Shown piece by piece: positions 41,701 to 44,319 of a DNA stretch of 44,319 nucleotides. Where the stretch lies: positions 1 to 44,319 of IMG/VR virus record IMGVR_UViG_3300042301_003756, one strand, 5' to 3'. This stretch comes from a virus. The position numbers and the translations under genes were made by a program. Each line of letters opens with the position of its first letter. Position 1 is the stretch's first letter. The notes under the pieces are model-generated. The model was not told the DNA's origin. It did no database searches and saw only the letters and a program-made list of their open reading frames with translations.

Positions 41701-44319
41701 AGCGTTGAGTGGTAGCGCAGGTTCATCAGCAACATCGGGTTCTTCTGGATCGACTGGTTCTACTGGTACTTCAGGTGCTTCAGCAAATAGTGGTAGTTCA
41801 GCAACAAGTGGTTCATCAGCGACTTCAGGTACAAACGGTACTTCAGGTTTAGGTAGATTAAGTGGGTCTTCAGCAACAGCTGGAACGTCAGGTACTTCAG
41901 GTACGGACGGTCAATCGGCATTAAGTGATACATCAGGAACTTCTGGATCAAGTGGTTCTACAGGTACATCAGGAACTGATGGTCAATCAGGTTTAAGTAG
42001 ATCTTCAGGTACATCTGGTTCAAGCGGATCTTCAGGATCAACTGGTACAAACGGTACATCAGGTTTATCTTCAAATAGTGGTTCATCAGCAACTTCAGGT
42101 TCTTCAGCAACTTCAGGTACAACTGGTACATCAGGTAGCTCAGCATTAAGTGGTAGTGCAGGTTCAGCTGGAACATCAGCAACTTCAGGAACCGCAGGTT
42201 CTTCAGGTCTATCAGCAACTTCAGGTTCAGCTGGAACATCAGCAACTTCAGGTTCAAGTGGTTCGGCTGGAACTTCAGGGGCTAGCGCATTAAGTGGTAG
42301 TTCAGCAACTTCAGGTTCTTCTGGATCTACAGGTACTGCTGGTACATCAGGTGTTAGTGCAAATAGTGGTTCATCAGCAACTTCAGGTTCTTCAGCAACT
42401 TCAGGTACAATTGGTACTTCAGGTTTATCAAGACTAAGTGGTTCTTCAGCAACAGCTGGAACATCTGGTACTTCAGGTACAGATGGTGTTTCTGCTACAA
42501 GTGATACGTCTGGAACTTCTGGTTCAAGTGGATCAACTGGAACTTCAGGAACAGACGGTCAATCAGCATTAAGTAAATCTTCAGGAACTTCAGGTTCTTC
42601 AGGTTCAAGTGGATCAACTGGTACAAACGGTACATCAGGTTTATCTTCAAATAGTGGTTCATCAGCAACTTCAGGTTCTTCAGCAACTTCAGGTACAACT
42701 GGTACATCAGGTAGTTCAGCATTAAGCGGTTCTGCTGGTAGTGCGGGTTCTTCTGCGACTTCAGGAACATCAGGTTCTAGTGGTTTAAGTGCATCTTCTG
42801 GTTCAGCGGGTACATCAGCTTCTTCAGGAAGTACTGGTTCAGCTGGAACATCAGGATTAAGTGCTAATTCTGGATCATCAGCAACCTCTGGTTCATCTGC
42901 TACTTCAGGTACAGTTGGTACATCTGGATTGTCTCAATTATCAGGTTCTTCTGGATCTGCTGGTACATCTGCGACTTCAGGTACATCAGGATCAAGTGGA
43001 TCTTCAGGATCTGCTGGTACTGACGGAGCATCTGCTTTAAGTAGAAGTTCAGGTACAAGTGGTAGTTCAGGATCAACAGGTACAAACGGTACATCTGGTT
43101 TATCTTCAAATAGTGGCTCTTCTGCAACAAGCGGTACATCAGCAACTTCAGGTTCGGCAGGTACAGTTGGTTCTTCAGCGTTAAGTGGTTCTAGTGGTTC
43201 AGCTGGTTCTTCAGCAACAGCGGGAACAAGTGGTTCTTCAGGTTCAGCTGGTACAAGCGGTTTATCGGCAAACTCTGGTAGTTCAGCTACATCTGGTTCT
43301 TCCGCAACTTCAGGTACAAATGGTACTTCAGGTTTAGGTAGATTATCAGGTTCTTCAGCAACAGCTGGTACATCGGGTACTTCAGGTACAGATGGCCAAT
43401 CAGCTTTAAGCGATACTTCTGGAACAAGTGGTTCTTCAGGATCAACAGGAACTTCAGGAACTGATGGTCAATCATCGTTAAGTAGATCTTCAGGAACATC
43501 TGGTTCAAGTGGTTCAACTGGATCAAACGGTACAAATGGTGCTTCAGCAAATAGCGGTTCATCAGCAACCTCTGGTTCATCTGCTACTTCAGGTACAGTT
43601 GGTACATCTGGATTGTCTCAATTATCAGGTTCTTCTGGATCTGCTGGTACATCTGCGACTTCAGGTACATCTGGTTCTTCAGGTTCAAGTGGTACATCTG
43701 GTACTGATGGCGCTTCAGCATTAAGCAAATCAAGCGGTACGTCAGGTTCTAGTGGGTCTTCAGGATCGACTGGTACAAACGGTACTTCTGGTTTATCTTC
43801 AAATAGTGGTTCTTCAGGAACATCTGCATCAAGTGGTACATCAGGTACAACGGGTACAGTTGGTTCTTCAGCGTTAAGTGGTTCAGCTGGTAGTTCAGGT
43901 TCATCAGGGTCTAGTGCGACTTCAGGAACAGCTGGATCTTCAGGTTTAAGCGGTTCTGCGGGTTCTTCAGCAACATCAGGTTCTAGTGGTTCAACAGGGT
44001 CTACTGGTACTTCAGGTGCAAGCGCAAATAGTGGTTCTTCAGCAACATCAGGTTCATCTGCTACAAGTGGTACTGCTGGTACTTCGGGATTAGGTAGATT
44101 AAGTGGTTCTTCAGCAACAGCTGGAACGTCAGGTACATCAGGAACTGATGGTCAATCAGGTTTAAGTAGATCTTCAGGTACATCTGGTTCTTCAGGTTCT
44201 ACGGGAACTTCAGGTACAGATGGTCTTTCTGGATTAAGTAGAAGTTCTGGATCATCGGGAACTGCTGGTTCTTCAGGATCAACTGGAACAAACGGTACGT
44301 CAGGATTAAGTTCAAATAG
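32744..44319 (+). CDS. Giant triplet-repeat (collagen-like) tail fibre, 3' end beyond the window
   Basis: One frame runs without a stop from ATG 32744 to the last base, at least 3858 codons. The final 'tag' (44317-44319) is out of frame. Residues 1-109 form a tail-fibre-type N-terminus: MATVTIYLRDDLGRALSYAE, LDANFQNIKDVIE, LSDVVISGPNEGDILVWNNT. Residues ~110-1460 are Gly-X-Y triplets in a 24-residue unit of the type GSFGTSGVSGESGSTGTDGS. From ~37.1 kb the triplets continue, but many first positions are Ala or another residue (SGSSATSGTNGTSGL). Proline, lysine and arginine are nearly absent. I checked the frame at eleven spread positions and found no shift. It is probably a very long fibre or whisker; the tip lies outside the window. 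Confidence 0.85.
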   Translation, partial: MATVTIYLRDDLGRALSYAELDANFQNIKDVIENLGIDDLSDVVISGPNEGDILVWNNTTLQWENTQDLKGIYTLNQLFVTGMTENSSPNYFVSFNSATGEYSYSPLLAGTSGTAGTSGYSGLGGSYGTSGESGTSGSTGSDGSSGNDGSFGTSGVSGESGSTGTSGESGADGSNGTSGISGDSGSTGSDGSSGNDGSFGTSGQSGESGSTGTDGSSGNDGSNGTSGQSGESGSTGSDGSSGNDGSFGTSGISGESGSTGTDGSSGNDGSFGTSGVSGESGSTGSDGSSGADGSFGTSGISGESGSSGTNGESGNDGSNGTSGISGDSGSTGSDGSSGADGSFGTSGVSGESGSTGTSGLNGVDGSSGVSGSDGTSGLSGVDGSFGTSGLSGESGSTGSDGSSGNDGSFGTSGQSGESGSTGTDGSSGNDGSFGTSGQSGESGSNGTSGESGNDGSNGTSGISGESGSTGTDGLSGADGSFGTSGQSGESGSTGTDGSSGDNGSNGTSGVSGESGSTGSDGSSGNDGSFGTSGLSGESGSTGSNGSSGNDGSFGTSGISGESGSTGTDGSSGNDGSNGTSGISGESGSTGSDGSSGNDGSFGTSGLSGESGSTGTNGSSGNDGSNGTSGESGESGSTGTDGTSGNDGSNGTSGISGESGSTGTDGSSGNDGSFGTSGVSGESGSTGSDGSSGNDGSFGTSGISGESGSTGTDGSSGNEGSNGTSGISGESGSTGSDGTSGNDGSFGTSGISGESGSTGTDGSSGNEGSNGTSGLSGESGSTGSDGSSGADGSFGTSGVSGESGSTGTSGLNGVDGSSGISGSDGTSGLSGVDGSFGTSGLSGESGSTGSNGSSGNDGSFGTSGESGTSGSTGSDGSSGNDGSFGTSGVSGESGSTGTDGSSGENGSFGTSGVSGESGSTGTDGSSGNDGSFGTSGISGESGSTGSDGSSGNDGSFGTSGVSGESGSNGTDGSSGNDGSNGTSGLSGESGSTGSDGTSGNDGSFGTSGLSGESGSTGTDGSSGNDGSFGTSGLSGESGSTGSDGSSGADGSFGTSGQSGESGSTGTDGSSGNDGSNGTSGLSGESGSTGTDGSSGLDGSFGTSGQSGESGSTGSDGSSGADGSFGTSGLSGESGSTGTNGSSGDNGSNGTSGVSGESGSTGSDGSSGNDGSNGTSGISGESGSTGTDGSSGNDGSFGTSGQSGESGSTGSDGTSGNDGSFGTSGVSGESGSTGSNGSSGDNGSNGTSGLSGESGSTGSDGSSGDNGSNGTSGVSGESGSTGSDGSSGNDGSNGTSGVSGESGSTGSDGSSGADGSFGTSGQSGESGSNGSDGSSGLNGVNGVSGVSGSDGTSGLSGVDGSNGTSGLSGESGSTGSDGSSGNDGSYGTSGQSGTSGSTGSDGSSGNDGSFGTSGLSGESGSTGTDGSSGNDGSNGTSGISGDSSSSGTSGSSGSNGTLGIDGESNLSSTSGTSGSSGSTGTSGIGGDSNLSSTSGTSGSSGSSGSTGTNGTAGASGLSQFSGSSGTAGSTGTNGTSGLSANSGSSATSGSSATSGSNGSSGASASSGTSATSGTAGSSGLSASSGSSATSGTNGTSGLAANSGSSATSATSGSSGSAGTSGASALSGSSATSGSSASSGTSATSGSSATSGTSATSGSSGASASSGTSASSGSSATSGTNGTSGLAANSGSSGSSASSGTSGTAGSSGSAGSSGASASSGTSASSGSSATSGTAGTSGLSANSGSSATSGSSATSGTTGTSGLSGSSKTSGSSGTSGSSGVDGADGISAISATSGTSGSSGTNGTGGLSGNSGSSATSGSSATSGTAGSSGLSSSAGSSATSGTSGSTGSAGSSGASASSGTSASSGSSATSGTNGTSGLAANSGSSGSAGSSGTSATSGSSGSAGSSGASASSGTSASSGSSATSGTNGTSGLAANSGSSATSGSSATSGTAGSSGLSASSGSSASSGTSGTSGSAGSSGASASSGTSASSGSSATSGTNGTSGLSSNSGSSATSGSSATSGTAGSSGLSASSGSSATSGTSGSSGSAGSSGASASSGTSASSGSSATSGTNGTSGLAANSGSSATSGSSATSGTSGSSGSSASSGTAGSSGNSNSSGSSGTSGSSATSGTNGTSGLSSNSGSSATSGSSATSGTAGSSGLSASSGSSATSGTAGSSGSAGSSGASASSGTSASSGSSATSGTNGTSGLSALSGSSATSGSSATSGTTGSSGLSASSGSSATSGTSGSSGSNGSSGASASSGTSASSGSSATSGTNGTSGLSSNSGSSATSGSSATSGTSGSSGLSSTSGSSGSSGSAGSTGSKGTSGQSADSGSSGSSGSTGTNGTSGLSANSGSSATSGSSATSGSSGSAGTSGASALSGSSATSGSSATSGTNGTSGLSANSGSSATSGSSATSGTAGSSGLSSSSGSSATSGTSGSTGSNGSSGLSASSGTSASSGSSATSGTNGTSGLSSNSGSSATSGSSATSGTAGSSGLSASSGSSATSGTSASSGSAGTSGASASSGTSASSGSSATSGTNGTSGLSANSGSSATSGSSATSGSNGSSGSSASSGTAGSSGNSNSSGTSGSSGSSATSGTSGSSGSAGTSGSSANSGSSASSGTSATSGSAGSNGTSGLSGNSGSSATSGSSATSGTTGTSGSSALSGSAGSAGTSATSGTAGSSGLSASSGSSATSGTAGSSGSNGSSGLSASSGTSASSGSSATSGTNGTSGLSANSGSSATSGSSATSGTSGSAGSSASSGTAGSSGASASSATSGTSGSSGSSASSGTSGSSALSGSSATSGTSATSGSAGSAGTSGISANSGSSATSGSSATSGTTGTSGRSGDSGSSASSGSSATSGTAGSSGLSSSSGSSATSGTSGSTGSNGSSGASASSGTSASSGSSATSGTNGTSGLAANSGSSGTSASSGTTGTAGTNGLSQLSGSSATSGSSATSGTAGSSGLSASSGSAGSSATSGTTGTSGSSALSGSAGSSATSGSSGSTGSTGTSGASANSGSSATSGSSATSGTNGTSGLGRLSGSSATAGTSGTSGTDGQSALSDTSGTSGSSGSTGTSGTDGQSGLSRSSGTSGSSGSSGSTGTNGTSGLSSNSGSSATSGSSATSGTTGTSGSSALSGSAGSAGTSATSGTAGSSGLSATSGSAGTSATSGSSGSAGTSGASALSGSSATSGSSGSTGTAGTSGVSANSGSSATSGSSATSGTIGTSGLSRLSGSSATAGTSGTSGTDGVSATSDTSGTSGSSGSTGTSGTDGQSALSKSSGTSGSSGSSGSTGTNGTSGLSSNSGSSATSGSSATSGTTGTSGSSALSGSAGSAGSSATSGTSGSSGLSASSGSAGTSASSGSTGSAGTSGLSANSGSSATSGSSATSGTVGTSGLSQLSGSSGSAGTSATSGTSGSSGSSGSAGTDGASALSRSSGTSGSSGSTGTNGTSGLSSNSGSSATSGTSATSGSAGTVGSSALSGSSGSAGSSATAGTSGSSGSAGTSGLSANSGSSATSGSSATSGTNGTSGLGRLSGSSATAGTSGTSGTDGQSALSDTSGTSGSSGSTGTSGTDGQSSLSRSSGTSGSSGSTGSNGTNGASANSGSSATSGSSATSGTVGTSGLSQLSGSSGSAGTSATSGTSGSSGSSGTSGTDGASALSKSSGTSGSSGSSGSTGTNGTSGLSSNSGSSGTSASSGTSGTTGTVGSSALSGSAGSSGSSGSSATSGTAGSSGLSGSAGSSATSGSSGSTGSTGTSGASANSGSSATSGSSATSGTAGTSGLGRLSGSSATAGTSGTSGTDGQSGLSRSSGTSGSSGSTGTSGTDGLSGLSRSSGSSGTAGSSGSTGTNGTSGLSSN
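33071..37130 (+). repeat. 72-bp tandem repeat encoding Gly-X-Y triplets
   Basis: About 55 imperfect copies of a 72-bp unit (eight Gly triplets: GSF GTS GxS GES GST GxD GSS GND). Copies differ mostly at third codon positions and in a few X/Y residues, and longer blocks recur (for example around 33160-33220 and 35330-35390). The repeats are in the coding frame throughout. Confidence 0.85.
37131..44319 (+). repeat. Second repeat zone: Ser/Thr/Ala/Gly triplets with mixed first residues
   Basis: The triplet period is kept, but Gly alternates with Ala, as in GSS ATS GSS ATS GTN GTS GLS ANS. A small interruption unit GDSNLSSTSGTSGSS occurs twice near 37.1-37.2 kb. From ~41.9 kb a longer composite recurs with GTDGQSALSDTSGTSGSS and GLGRLSGSSATAG blocks, including the only regular arginines. 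Confidence 0.8.

Noticed and set aside
33285-43724. Several shorter plus-strand and minus-strand frames within the repeats
   Set aside because: They are shifted readings of the same low-complexity codons (runs of Val/Gln/Met or Leu/Tyr/Asn) and contain no recognisable protein features.
33071-44319. Possible CRISPR array
   Set aside because: The repeats are in phase with one coding frame, lack constant-length unique spacers and have no cas genes nearby.
44317-44319. TAG at the very end as stop codon of the giant fibre
   Set aside because: In the coding frame the end reads TCA AAT AG, which matches the recurring Ser-Asn-Ser-Gly motif; the TAG is out of frame.

Overview
The window looks like part of a large, AT-rich, T4-like (myovirus-type) phage genome that infects a Bacteroidetes host, probably a flavobacterium-like one. 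The phage signs are internal-head-type leader peptides ending in a T4-like Leu-x-Glu cleavage site, a T4 gp1-like deoxynucleotide monophosphate kinase, a GH19 endolysin, LamG tail/adhesin proteins, a 14-gene tRNA array and an enormous triplet-repeat tail-fibre gene. The host signs are promoters of the Bacteroidetes type (TTTG or TTG, 19-20 bp, TAnnTTTG), A-rich start regions without Shine-Dalgarno sequences, and a phage gene whose product ends in a type IX secretion sorting domain.

Layout. 1-6.6 kb: the end of an unknown gene, a 2-oxoglutarate oxygenase (minus), then a plus-strand block of virion-type genes: two LamG proteins and a third protein with a related N-terminus, plus two predicted internal head proteins. 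6.6-8.3 kb: a minus-strand operon with two more such head proteins around a small membrane protein. 8.3-10.4 kb: a minus-strand array of 14 tRNAs, interrupted by a secreted HExxH protein gene. It is headed by its own promoter, a leader with a 32-codon ORF, and an intrinsic terminator. 10.7-19.2 kb: a plus-strand envelope/secretion operon (T9SS-sorted cohesin/dockerin protein, two small membrane proteins, CsgG, a barrel-like protein, a C-type lectin, a short CsgG-like protein, a second barrel-like protein). 19.1-22.1 kb: minus-strand genes including two DUF2589-type proteins, a zinc ribbon and the endolysin. 22.2-26.7 kb: a tiny very basic protein, a UvrD-like helicase, unknown conserved phage genes and the dNMP kinase. 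26.7-30.1 kb: a minus-strand group with a likely -1 frameshift gene, a nucleotidyltransferase, a prolyl-hydroxylase-like oxygenase and a KTSC protein. 30.2-32.7 kb: a ClpC-like double AAA+ unfoldase. 32.7 kb to the end: one open reading frame of at least 3858 codons that runs off the window.

Main discovery. The leader in front of the tRNA array (promoter 10360-10330, ORF 10302-10204, terminator 10168-10138, all minus strand) looks like a ribosome-mediated attenuator. Residues 6-24 of its 32-residue peptide use only amino acids whose tRNAs are encoded in the array downstream, and residues 6-22 contain all 13 of those amino acids. The leader RNA can form either a stem that leaves the terminator intact or an 8-bp antiterminator that breaks it. 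I infer a phage system that senses shortage of any of 13 charged tRNAs and then switches on its own tRNA operon. I know of no described counterpart, but I could not search.

Other strong observations: a family of capsid-targeting-like leaders; a UUUAAAA slippery site joining two ORFs; a phage CsgG secretion operon with lectin and T9SS surface proteins; and the giant fibre, whose start codon is embedded in nested inverted repeats. All function calls rest on reading the sequence by eye; no database search was possible.
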